From: Amblyornis subalaris
Taxonomy: Eukaryota > Chordata > Aves > Passeriformes > Ptilonorhynchidae
NCBI GenBank assembly: GCA_018881555.1
Contig: JACAXG010000079.1
Coordinates: 1,080,409-1,144,408 of the forward strand
DNA length: 64,000 nucleotides
Reading direction: 5' to 3'
The position numbers were made by a program, and so were the translations under genes. Below, piece after piece: positions 25,401 to 38,275 of the stretch (position 1 is the stretch's first letter; every line of letters starts with the position of its first letter). The notes under the pieces are model-generated. The model searched no databases and was not told where the DNA came from. It was given only the letters and a program-made list of their open reading frames with translations.

Positions 25401-28400
25401 TAGGATAGAGTGGCCCCAAATATCTACACATGGAGGAGGCACCCCAGCAAAGCATAGATATTTTCATTTTGCATTGCCTTACTGTTCTATGTATTCCACA
25501 CCTGTTTCTCCTGTACCCAAATATAGTACAAAAGATAGAACAAAAAAAGTGATTTATGTTTGTCCATTGCAGGTTCAGCCTATTAACTTACCTGTTTATT
25601 TGCCTATATACACAGATTTTTCATATGAAGCCTGTGAAAGTAGTATCTAAGCAACAGACTGAACATTTCAGCTTTGTTCTGAGGACTCTATTCAACATTT
25701 AGAATGGAGCAGAAATGTAGGCAAGTTGTAATGGCTATGGGGAGTTTAAGCACTATGTTATCTTACCTGAGTTTGTGCTAAGCAGCTGTAAGAAGCATGT
25801 TATTTAAATGGCTGCTATTTCCACCTTCAGACAGCACTCTCCCTGTTGTTCCCACTAAAGAAACTATCCCAGAGATGCTAACCTAAAGAAGTGTTAGGAG
25901 AAAGATAACACTAGAAGCAAAATAACCCAGGGAAAAAAATTTGAAAAATCAATGCTATACTTTGTTACAGTCTCTGCATATGGTTGCAGGCATATGTGAG
26001 ATTTAGCAGATTTACTTTTCAGATATTCAAAGCAGGCTAATAAGTTTTGAGAGCTTAGGATGTTATTTGAATTATTTTATATATTTCAAAGGCTTGCTGT
26101 ATTTTTTCAATTGTAGGTCACTCTTTCTTGGAAGGCTTCTCAGAATTTCTGTTTATTTGTGCCCATTCCCCACTAAAACCTGAGACAGTGTGGTACCATG
26201 GCAGATTTGGCTTTCTCACATAGAAGGGTTATGTAGGAAAAAATGAACACTTTCAGCAAGCCATCTATTGTGAGAAAGCTATTTGGATGACCCATCTTGA
26301 ATTTTTACCAATTGTGATAAATAATACAGGGAAAACTTTTTGGAAGGAGCCTTGAAAACAACTACCAGCCTGATGTGTGAGACTGTTTTCTGTTGTTGAA
26401 TTCAGTTGCCACTGTTTTTGAAGAGAACAAAAACCCTGCAGCAATCAAGGAAGCAGCAATAAAAATTACCCATTTGTAGATCTCATCTGTATTAGAAAAG
26501 TCATACTGATTGTCTTGCAACTTTGATAGTACTCCACAATTTTAGCTACAAAATGCGGGGACAACAGATGTGAATATTTTCAGTTTGGAGAAGGACTGGA
26601 ATATCATATTCAAAACCTGGCCTTAGGCTAAAGCAAACCTGAAATTTTACAATATTAAAGGTGAGGGCATGAACTTAGGGGCTTAAAGCAAGAATTTCTT
26701 CTACAAACAGTGGGCTCTTCTGTTGAAAATGAAAGAGGAGGAGGAGTAGTAGTTGCTTTTATATTAAATAACTCATTGCATGCCACCAGATAAGATGCCA
26801 ATGGATTGTTGCTGTGAAAAAGATATGGAAGATTTAACTATGAGAGGGCTCTAAAAGGCTTGATGTGATGTGTTTGTATTAGCAAGAAACTATAATTGAT
26901 GTCCTGGAAATTTGCATGTGATAAATTCCAGGTCACTATATGGCTCTGCGACACTGGTAATTCTCTGGACTCTGTTTTAGCCTTTAGGATACAAATTCTT
27001 AGTTTCTACATACACTGTGAAGTATTTTGTAGTTGTGTGGTGACAGAATAGTACAGATGTANACATACACTTCTGAATAGAATGTAGTTTCTTCTAAGTT
27101 TTCTGAGAGAAAAAGAATTACCAAAATTTTCATGGCCAAAATGTCACCCTTGTGTATAGGATTACAAAAAAGATATTTCTACAGAGCAGAGAGTACTTAA
27201 AGATAGCTAAGAGAAATAAGATTTGGAAATTTAATCTTGAATATGTGGCAAAGGTCCACATTTTTACTGTTCCTAATACTGTCTTTATATATATTGACAA
27301 AGTTGGACTATAGCTATAAACTCTTGCAATAATTAATACTTTTATAGAAAAGGTTTGATTCAGAATTGTTGCCCATCCTTGGCTGTCCATATATTCCCAG
27401 ATTAATGAAAACTGTGTTATAATTTCAGATATTCAAAAGTAAGCATGCTATTAGTAATTCTCCTTTCATTTNAAATACAGATTGGTATTGTTTTTGTCCT
27501 TTGAGTCCCTGTTATTATTTTCCATCCATTTGAACAGGAAAAAGAAATCACTTAAAAGAGATGTATTGAAACTGATGATCATAGTAGATAGCCAGAGACT
27601 GTGGCCATTGTGTTATGAATAAAATACTGCATTGATGCATAATGAAGGTTGATGCACCACAGTAAAAAAATAGAAATGAGAGGATGTCCCAATAATCTAG
27701 GAAAATAATGCTTAAGATACCTGGCTAAAAAGTAAAAAAGAAGTTATTTAAGGGGAAAAAAAAACAGTGGGACAAATACTTTAAATTATATGTCAACATA
27801 ACACTATTTTAGGATTTAAAATAAACTATTTTCCCTTTTTTTTACCAATAATATCCTTTTAAGAATTTTTTCTTTTTGGATCTTTCCTATAGTTCCTGCT
27901 AATCTTCTGTATGTTTCTTAATGTCTTATTTATTCTCCTGTGCTGTTGCCATATTTCTTTCCTTCTTTTCTATTTCATTATTTTCTCCATTGTCTTTCCT
28001 CTCCATTTCTTTCCCTTAATCCAATCTTCTTTTTTTTTTTTTTTTTGGATAGCCTCCATAGAAAATACTGCAGTATTTTTTTCATAATATTCTTGCCAGT
28101 AAAACACTATCCTTGACAAAGAGAAAAAATAAGCTGCTCCTCTGGAGGTGGCTAGAAAACTGGCAGAATACCAGTGAACATAATCCTGGCATGGGACAGA
28201 GTAGACTACCTATAAATGTTTCCTGATATTGAATGTCAAGGTTTTTCTGGTAGTAAGAGAAAGGGGACACATTCCAAAATACTAAAATCTGTCACGATGT
28301 TTTAATTGTGAAGGACTTAAGGGACTCCAGAGATATGCTATTCTAAACCACACATTTCACTCTCTGTTCATTTTGCATTTCGTTTCAAATTACATAAGAT

Positions 28401-31400
28401 CACTACTTTAACTACTTCAGCTTAACCCTTCACTTTTTCTAAGCAGATGAGATGAGTTTCTGTGCCAGGGGCAGAGGCAGCCTCTCTTAAGTAGGCTTTT
28501 CTCCAGCAAAAAGCAGTGTGAGGCCTGGATCAGCACTATAGTGCAGTGCACAAGGGTGAGCCTTCTGGCAGTACATGTAAGGTGGAGGAAGGGCAGAGAA
28601 GTTAATACCTTGGGGACTGGACCATATCCATGTATTTTCTCTCCTTTCTTACTTTCTTGTCAAGCTTAGCTGCGTTTTCTAAGCACTGACTTCAAGACTG
28701 TAGACCTGTGTAGAAGAGTCTAAGGGTTTTCTCGTGATTTGTTTAGCCTTCAAGAAAAGGTATCTATGTGTGTTTGGGTATGACTATTTAATTATTTCAA
28801 TTATTGTTTCCAATATTTTGAAACACACAGTTCTGAAAGACTGCAGAGATATCCTGTATTTAACAGAAAACAAAATAGCCCCTCTTATCCAAGGTCACAC
28901 TGTGTCAATCCCTCAGGAGATACCAAACTCATTTCTTAGTACAGGAGCCAGAAGAATACATGGTAGAAGCCAGCACCGACACTGTCACATTAAACAGTCT
29001 TTAAAAAGTTCAACAAACCTTCNGACAGTGTAATCTGACATCTTAGCTTTCTTCCTCCTTGGTCAGCTATCCATCCCTATGTAATTTAAATATAAACCAG
29101 CCATTTGATTAGGAACACTTATTAATAAGTATTCCAGACAAGAAACTGGAAAAAAATCACAACCAACCAACAAGCTAACAGCACTTGAAAAAGTGAAGGA
29201 TTCATTCCAGATATGGAGCTAGTTTGCACTGCCATTTCTAACAAATAGGACTGAGCCTTTTATTTTCATATCTTGCCGTAAGTCTTCGCCAGCCTGCTTC
29301 TATTTCCCAAATAGCTTCTGCTTCACTACATTTCCATCTGTACAGAAAGGGCATAGACATAAACACTGATAAACAGTGAATGAAATCTTCCCTGCCTCCC
29401 AGCTAAGGCAGGATACTGGCAGGCTGTATTTTTCTTTTCANAAAGTATTATGCTAGGGATTTGGTCTTTTATTGTGATTTAAAAGGGATTTTTACCAGGA
29501 AGCTGGCAGCATCAAGCTTTTTTTTGCTAGATGTGGCACTGCTCTATGATATATAGGTGTGTGTCTTTTGGCTGCTGTAACAACCTTCCTCAAAACAAAC
29601 AAAGTACCATTAACTATAACTTCACCTTTTAATCACTGCGGTAGTGATTAAATAGACAATTAGTCTTGCTTTTTTTTGCCTGAATTTTCCTCTGGTTAAG
29701 AACAAGATGGAATATTGCCATACATGCGCCTGTATAAAAGAGGGAATGTAAGAAATACACTTTCCTCCATGGACCAGGGAGATATCATCTGGCTGTGAGT
29801 ACAAAACAGATTTCATGAGGATGTTATTTCCTGCATTAAATAAGCAAGAAACGCTTGGACAGTTAGGGTTTGGTGCAATCCTGATTTTTTTTTCCTCTAT
29901 ACTATTACTATGCTGGTAACAACAGGTAGAAATTTATCTGAGCCTGCTNAAAAATTAACACAGTTATCCAGCCACCCATCTATCTACAGCAGAAATCAAG
30001 ATTCTAAATTAGCAGAATTTTAGGACATCAAAAGTATAAGGTGTGGTTAGGGAATTATAAATCTAGATAACAACAATTTCACATAAAGTTTTAGAAATCA
30101 GTAACAATAGAGAATCACTGAAAAAAACCACTGCATCTGCACTTCTGTTTTCCTGAGGAGGACATTTTCAACATGAGAACATTTCAATGAGGTACAGGTA
30201 GACCAAATAATCAGAATTAAACTGTTCAAAGTGATGAAAATACTAAGAAAAAAAGGATTGTCCGTGTTGTATGTTGAAATAAATACTGTATTGTGTTTAG
30301 CAAGTGTTCNTGTAAACCACAGGCACATCTATTGATGAAAAAGGGTACATGTCTGTCCTAGAAAACTACTGTTAGATTACTTAGAACAATGTTTTTCTAG
30401 AGCTAAATTAATGTCATCACAACTAAGCTCACATAATTCTCATTAATATCAATAGGAAGCTGATGCCTAGAAAGCAGATAATAGAACACTTATACACTTA
30501 TAAAATGCAAATTTGCAGCTGAATAATTAATAAAAAATATTCTTTTAATTGCAAAGGCATATACAGTCTGTGCCTTGCATTCTCATGGGTCACCATCCAT
30601 TCCTGAGACCTGAACCCTCTAATATANTGGTTGAAAAGTAGGAAGAAGGGCAAATAATGTTCTCCTCCATTTAACTGTTTCCTTTTCACTTCCAGGCTGT
30701 TCATCAGAGCTCAAGCCTACAGGTTCTTCCTCACATGTTCTCCAGTCACGTTCAGCCTCCAGGAGTCCCATGTCGAGCAGTGGAGGCAGCTGCAGGAATG
30801 CACTCCAGAATGTGGTGCGGGTATCTGCTAGAACAGGAAGGCCAGGCAAAACTGAAGTTATTACAGTGTTTGAGAAAATTATTTTCGTAGTAATTGTAAT
30901 AAAGGAAAAACACACTGGGGAGCAGATGCAAGAAAGAATTGTATCCTTTAATGATAGCTGCACAAATTAAGAAAAGTAACTGGACCTCAACTCTGATTTG
31001 GAATGAAAACAAAATAGTGATTGGAGAGGCTAAAAGTGACAGTTATAGTGAAGGGTGTAAATTGTCTGAAAGACAGATGCCTGAACTTTTGCTGTTGTCT
31101 GCCATGACCTTATGATANAATAGGAAGGAAAACAACATAAGCACTTTACACATACTATCGTAGTGCTGTGCATTTTTCAAAACCATAGTGACTATAAATC
31201 CCCATACCAAGAATTAATGTGGATCAAGCTATCTTTTAGATGTGATTGGTAGTTATTGGGGGTATACNAATCTCATTTAAACAGAGCTCTGGCATGCAAA
31301 CTTTGCCTTACTTTGTCTGAATGTGATGTTGTTCTGCAGCTGCCCAAGAGCAGAATGTATGAAAAGCACATTACAACAAGTCATGTGAAAGTTTGATGGT

Positions 31401-34400
31401 GTGGGCAATGGCACTTCATAAATTCCTTCGAGACTTCCATCTTGTAATGGTGAACCATCTGATTGTTGAAGTCAAAGAACTCAGAAGTGATCAAAATGCT
31501 CTAAGGGATAAAGAAAGTAAAAAACTCCCCACTCCTTCCATGAAATTTTGCATGCCTCACTGTTTGGTGAAATACCAGACAAAGTAATCCCAAAGTAAGA
31601 GCATTAAAAGATATCTGAGAAGGCTTTTAGCTTTTCAGACTTCCTGCNCATATGTCATTAAGTTATCAGTCTGTGCTAAGAAAAGAGAAACTTATTTTCT
31701 TCTTCTGGGACAATTTTTCTTTCTATGCAGGTGCAAAAGGAAATGGGGAGACAGAAGAAGGATTTGCCCTTCTTACAACAATTTGCTCCAATTTTTTTTA
31801 AGCAAAGAAGCAAGACAAATAGCATTTTCACCTGTTGCTTCTAAAGAATGTCTTCTGGCACTTCCATAGGAAAGTGGGAGGTCCCTGAAACTTAAAGAAG
31901 AGAAGACAGTAAAGGAGAACTCAGGGAGTCACAGCAGACAAAGTTGCAGAATGGGAGAACAGGTAAGGCAGACACCAGAGGAAACACAGAAAGGATCTTC
32001 TTGCGTGCTATTTCACACATTCTCCTGTTGCGTTACCATCTCACACCATTCATTCATCGCTTGCTTGATGAATTTGATATTTGAACTTGATTGATAAATT
32101 TATATTTACTTTATCAATATATTAAGAATTCATGCAGGATCTGCTTTTTAGATAAAATATATTAAGTTCATATTATTATCTCTAAGTGACACTTTTGGAT
32201 TTTTATTGGTTTGCCCACTCTTTCATGCCGTACAACATATGTACAATAATTTAACTGTTCATTTTTAAGTGTTTATGGAAAACGGTATTATACTCTAGGA
32301 AAAATAAAAAAAAAAAAAAAGAAGAAATGGTCAGAAAGAGGAAACATAAAATGAAGTGACTTAATCAGTAAACCTGGAAGACAAATTTCATCTAAAATAC
32401 AGATTTAATTGCCAGATATTAAGCCCCATGCCAAAATACTATGATACACACTAAGCAAAGGAAACCTTCTGCGGACTTCTATAGTAGGGGTCCTCCCACT
32501 GGAATGGCTGGTCCATGAATGTTGCCAACTCACTAGACACTAATTAAATTCAGTTTTTAATTTTTATNAAATCTTTTTCCTGTGCTATCTTAAAATCTTC
32601 AAAAATGCAGGAAATTGTGGTGCAATTACAATAATATCTAAATATAGTAAAGACAGTTTTGCTTCCTAGTTCATCATAACATTAATTTATATAACAAGAA
32701 TAAGGAAGATGGACCCATATATTGTATTTTTCTATCTCATTTTCTAGGTCTTCATTTAACGAGATGTGCTAAATAAGTTGGACCAAAAAGGGCAATTTTT
32801 CCGNTTATGTGTTGAAATTCCACTTTTTAGAAGAACCTGTGTGTTGGCTTGGTGTGCTTTTTCTCCCTTTTATTTTTATTTTTTCCAAATTGTATTGTAA
32901 AAGGAGATCAGGCAAATTGGGTCATTTAGGATTTGGAGGTTAAGTACCCCAGNAAGTACAGTACTTTATTTTCATTTACTAGCCCTTTGGATCTGTATAA
33001 AACATTCCCACTTAGCGACATGCTGTTGTTTTAGATGCCGTACCTTGACAGTATTCCAGAGCATGCTTAAATTACTCCTGACCCTATATTTGCAGTTTTG
33101 AAAGCCAGTCTAGTTGGGGTTTGCAATTAGACCCTCTCAGGTATCAGGAAGCTAGAGCTTTGGCTCCTTAGTGAGCAGCTGTGCACCCAGACNGGCATGT
33201 TTGTTATAAATGAGGACAACTCCTCAAATTTCCATTCTCGCCATGATCATGCTTGGCTTCAGTCTCTGTTTCTGGACGTCACTGAAGATAAACATTAAAG
33301 GCAGTCTCAATGTTGCCTCATAAAGATTTGGTTGACATAATGTACCATAATGATATATTTCTAATCAGGCTATTTAGCATTATCAAAGGATCTTTTAAAA
33401 AATGAATCATAACTTGTCATTTGAATATAAATGTAACCTAACTCAGACAACCCTCTGTATAATGAGTCTATGCAGTATAGCAACTGAATATGAAATGAAA
33501 TATTTGCCTGAAGAATGCAGGTGATAACAAAACAATGGGACATTGTTGACCCATNGAGAAAGCATTTCACTGCTCATTTGAAAAAAAAAATTGCTTGTAT
33601 TTCAATCTCATTATAAAAACTGGAAAATGTGCTCTATGGCATTATTCACAAAAATGCACAGCATTTTATTGTCTCATGCCTAATTTGGAAGGTTTAAGTG
33701 AGATTTAAGGAGTACATAGGCCCAATACTGCTTATTAATATGGGAGGATTTCATCATTAATAGCTATAGATCAGATATAAACCTCTATTAAAAAAAAGTA
33801 ATGAAAAAACAACATTTAAAATTAGTTTTTCCTAAAATCTCTAGAGTACATTTTTGTAGAACTGGAAGTTTTTGTTTCAGGTGATATTTTTATGTGTTCA
33901 AAAAATGNTTCCTTTCCACTCTCCTTTCTATTTAATTCTCTAACAAGCAATCTTTCCCTCTGCACCTCCTAGCACTTTCACTGCTTTTTTGCATGATTCA
34001 TTGAGCTTTTTGTCTCACATATTTCATCCAAGTGTAACAAATCCCCTCAAGCCAGCATTGGTCTAGAAAAGGCTGAGGATGGGAAAGTAGGTTTTTCATA
34101 TGAGGGTAGAGACTTTAGGTTATTGTTTTGCATTATAATAACAATTACTTTGTCTACTTAGATTTTTTTTTTTNAAATTAGAGTTCTAGTTGAGATAAAC
34201 TCTAGATTTCTCAGGTAAAATCCTATCAGGGTAAATGAGAACTTTGCGGCTGATTTCAGGGAAGCTAGGTTTTCACTCAATTTCTTTGCTTTTTAAGTTT
34301 TTAAGATATATATTTCTGTTCTGTTGATTTAATTTGCTGCATTCTCCTTTTCTGTTTCTACATCATTATTCTTATNGATCAGTGGAGTACAAAGGTGCTT

Positions 34401-37343
34401 TCTTCCAAGGTGACTTCCATGCTATTGAAAGCAATTGCTTTCTTCTCTAGAAACGTGCCTCGCAATGATCCAATGAGGTAGTCTCAATCAACTATTTAAG
34501 AAGTTTTACTACCCATCAGTATGAAAATATATTTGGTGTACTGCTCTGTTAGGAATATATCTGGGCCAACACACAATTTATTACCTCTCCTCAACAGTAA
34601 GCTCTGGCCAGTGTTCATTCTGTTGTGTGTCCTGAGCCCATTATCATCACTGAACTAATAGAATTAACACTAAATATAACCGTAAGAAAACTAAACTGGG
34701 AAGCTTTCAAAAAGACAAAAGGGTTTTATTTTTCTACCTGTTTCCAAGTAGAAGAGTTTAAAGGTGTTGATCCTTTGGATATAACTATTAAAATGTACTG
34801 TTATGTGCTTCTAGGTAAGACACTCAACTACAAACTATACAAACTTAGCACTATCAACAAATTTTCTTTTAAGGCAATAAAAATTCTTAGATGGCAGCCA
34901 TCCTCTCTACCTCATATGAAACCAGCCTCTATGATTAGCTATGTTGTAGAAATCTAATTATATGTTACAACATAATGCCTAAAAGGTGAGTAAACTGGCT
35001 GAGACCATACACCCTCCACACATGCAAAGTTTGGCCACACTCACTGCTTCTTTAACATTACTGATGAAGATGTGCCTTCTCTCCCAGAGAAAAGCATGGT
35101 CCCATAGGCCAAATTCTCCTGATTTACGTGCAGTGCAGACTCTCTGGGCTAAACAGATAGAATATGCTCCTTTACCATATTGTGCCTTAGAAAAATTCTC
35201 TTTTTCTATCATACATCTTGGAAATAAGATATATTTCACTTTGGAAAGGTGACGTTGCTCTTGTGCGTGACAGTAAAANCTGTCATTGGTTTGGCAGATA
35301 GAAATTAAACCAAGAAAAAGCAGGTAAGCATTCATGTAAGTCACTACTCATGTAGGTCACAGTCTGACAAAATAATCCACAAAATTGCACTGAAGTTTTT
35401 TTCTGCTTCCGTCCCCAATTCAGTTCCTGCAACAGAACTGAGGCCCTTACTTGATAAGTTTTCATTATAAAAAGCTCTGAGATGATAAAAGTAGGTGACT
35501 GTTGTGAGGAAGATAGATCTCATTCAGCTAAGGTGGTGGTTTCAAACTTTTTTGGTTAGCATCACCTGCAAGGCTTTATGTCCTACTATTTAGTAAACTT
35601 CAACCTCATAGTAGGAATTTCGCTGTGTTGACTCCAGGAGCTGACAGAACACAGGCTGTCAATCACAGGTCTAAGATACATTTGCAACATACACAAAAAA
35701 AAATAAAGTATTAAAAAAAATATAAAGTTTCAGAAATATGCTATTTCAAATCCCTATTTCTAGCAGACGGAAAAATGAGCAACACCTGTAATGTTTAATG
35801 ATTTTTAACATGAAGTGCACTTCATAAAACTGGAACCAATGTTAATACAATGTTTATTAATCCAATCCAAAATTAGCTGGCCATGTTCTTAATTCTGTGT
35901 TAATACTTCATTAGTGCTGGTATTTATATTACATTTATTACCTGCTTGAAGTACTAAGTACCTTTAGTATGTTCAATAATTGAAATATCTTTGTATTCCT
36001 AGTACCTCAAGCCATTGAATTTTAATCACTAGCTCCTGAAACATGTTGGTTTGATGATTAATAGGACACATCTCTGTTTCACCTCAATTTTTTCTTTTAA
36101 TTTCACATTTATGCCTGACATCTTCCATGTGTCCTTTCCTTCCATGTGTCCTTTCTCCATACTTGCGGGATCTGTCATTCTCAGCAGTATTTGTGCTAAA
36201 AATATTTTGAAACTTATGATGTAGAAAAATAGTGGCTGTGGTTTATCTCCACATATATACTACCAGCTTCATTTCTTCCACTTGAGTCTCTCAAATCTAT
36301 GACTAGGTTAAGAAAATCTCTCGTTACTCCTCCAGCTCTCTTGACCTTTCCATATGCCTTTTAATTTACTCAGTTATTTCACACTTGAGCTGTTGTTTTG
36401 GGAGAAGGCAAAATATAGCGTATTGGTGTAACTAGTTTATTCTCTGAGACCAATTCAAATTCAACACTGAATGACACTGCAGCCTCAGGAATGACCAGGT
36501 CATGATTGTTCTTCACTCAAGTAACAATCAAGCCAACGCCTATATGAAAACCAGCCATAAGAGAGCATGCATAAGGGAATGTTTTGATTCCTCTCTGCCT
36601 TTTCTCATCGCATGGAGTGAACCAAGTGGAAGAAAACCCTAAACTTTTCTTCTCCACGTTGAATTTGCTGGCTCATTTAAGTTGGTATTACAACATTTTT
36701 TTACCCTTCTCCAAGTCCTTTGCCCCACAATAAAAAGGGATGAAGTAGCCTCATTCCTGGGGGCTGCTGCTCATAAGGAAGGCACAGGTTTCCCATTTCA
36801 CAGACCTTTCATTTCACATTTCTGCTGGTTTCATCTAATTTGTATCTGTTATTTTTAATAGCCCAGTTAATATAATCTTCAAGCCAGATTTAAGTTATGC
36901 CCATTATATTCTACTTCTCCTCAAATGCCTGGCTCTTTCACTCTCCTATCTACTTGGTTAAACATCTTCCCATTTTTACATATTCATTTTAACATCCTTT
37001 TATTACTGATCTTACATTATTATATATGAATGTCTATAAATTCTGCATTAATCTATCATATAGCACATTTCCACCACAAAAAACACACCCAAACCATTGT
37101 TAATATTTACTCTATCTTTTTGTTTTCGTCCTCTTTGTGTATGTATTTGTTAGAGAGGCCACATTCAGGTAAGACTTCCGTTTGCTTGAACAGGGTCAGC
37201 TGACTTTAAGATGTCCTAATGTTAGAATAGCCAAAAAAATGAGTTACTGATGCACTCAGATAATTTCTAGAAGTCTTTCCTCCCCATTCAATATATTAAA
37301 TCAGAAAGGGTCAGCAGGAATTGAAAGTCTCACAGGGCAGATG
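19446..37343. other. Long intergenic stretch upstream of KCTD8
   Basis: About 18 kb of AT-rich DNA without a recognisable exon, RNA gene or young transposon. It holds an (AAAC)6 microsatellite at 25293-25317, a pyrimidine-rich stretch at about 27830-28046 ending in a run of 17 T, an A-run at about 32304-32322, and short palindromes (19509-19530, 22724-22745). Conserved regulatory elements may be present but cannot be called without alignment. Confidence 0.55.
25293..25317 (+). repeat. (AAAC)6 microsatellite
   Basis: Six perfect AAAC units in a row. Confidence 0.95.
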
Positions 37344-37911
37344 AATCATATAGAATGGTTTGGGCTGGAAGAGACCTTAAAGATCATCTAGTTCCTTGTA
37401 AGTCTATCAAGGTCCCTTCCCTCCAGCATGTTGACTGCACCACTCAGNTTGGTGTTGTCAGCAAACTTGATGAGGGGGCACTCAATCCCACTGTCCATGT
37501 CTCCAACAAAGATGTTAAACAGTGCTGGTCCCAATACTGACTCCTGAGGAACGCCACACATCACTGGTTTCCACTTGGAATTTAAGCCTATTACTGCAAC
37601 CCCTTGAGCATGACCATCCAAGCAATTCCTAATCAGTCAAGTGGTCCATCCATCAAATCCACGCATCTCCAGTTTGAAGACAGGATTGTTGTGCGGGACA
37701 GCGTCAAATGCTTTGCACGAGTCCGGGTAGACCACATCAGTTGCTCTTTCCTTATCCCCCAACACTGTTACCCTTTTGTAGGAGGCCATCAAATTTGTCA
37801 GGAACGATTTGCCCTTACTGAAGCCATGTTGGCTGTGACCAATCACCTCATTATTTTCCATATGCCTCAGCATAGTTTCCAGGAGGATCTGCTCCATGAC
37901 CTTGCATGGCA
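37344..37911 (-). mobile_element. CR1 LINE, 3' part: reverse transcriptase fragment plus 3' terminus
   Basis: On the minus strand, in two frames joined by an indel, are CR1 reverse-transcriptase blocks: KVMEQILLE, then [15 protein letters not shown], then FDAVPHN, then GVPQESVLGPALFNIF and SGIECPLIKFADNT. The catalytic FADDT motif reads FADNT here (37451-37465), so the second aspartate is lost. After the LEGRDLDRL block the sequence jumps straight to the CR1 terminal segment (37344-37397, reverse complement of the 'aatggtttgggctggaagagacctta' type), so the C-terminal part and most of the 3' UTR are deleted. One N (37447) lies inside. Dead copy. Confidence 0.93.
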
Positions 37912-38275
37912 GGAGGGGGTGTCACACTCTCTGTCAATGACCAGCTGGAGTGCATGGAGCTCCACCTGGGGATGGATGAGGAGCCAGACAAGAGCTCATG
38001 GGTCAAGACGAAAGAAAGAGCAGGAACAGGTGACTTTATAGTGGGAGTCTGCTACAGGCTGCCTGGGCCAGGATGACCGCACAGGCAGAGGGTGGCAGCA
38101 AGGACAGATAGCCATGGAGGAATACAGAGAGACTATCCTACCAGCCAGAGATGAGGTTAGGAAAGCTGATGCTCTGATAGAATTAAATGTGACCAGGGAC
38201 ATCAAGGGCAACAAGAAAAGTTTCCATATGGATGTCAGTGATAAAAGGAAGACCAGAGTCACTGTTCCAGCCCTG
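37912..38275 (+). mobile_element. CR1 LINE, 5' part in opposite orientation: endonuclease and linker fragments
   Basis: On the plus strand, directly adjoining the minus-strand RT fragment, are CR1 ORF2 blocks from upstream of the RT: VNDQLECMELHLGMDEEP and [12 protein letters not shown] of the endonuclease region (37912-38075), then after an internal deletion the EN-RT linker: [13 protein letters not shown] and [18 protein letters not shown] (about 38090-38275). The orientation is opposite to the RT fragment although both belong to one ORF in an intact CR1. Frameshifts and a stop separate the blocks. Confidence 0.85.
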
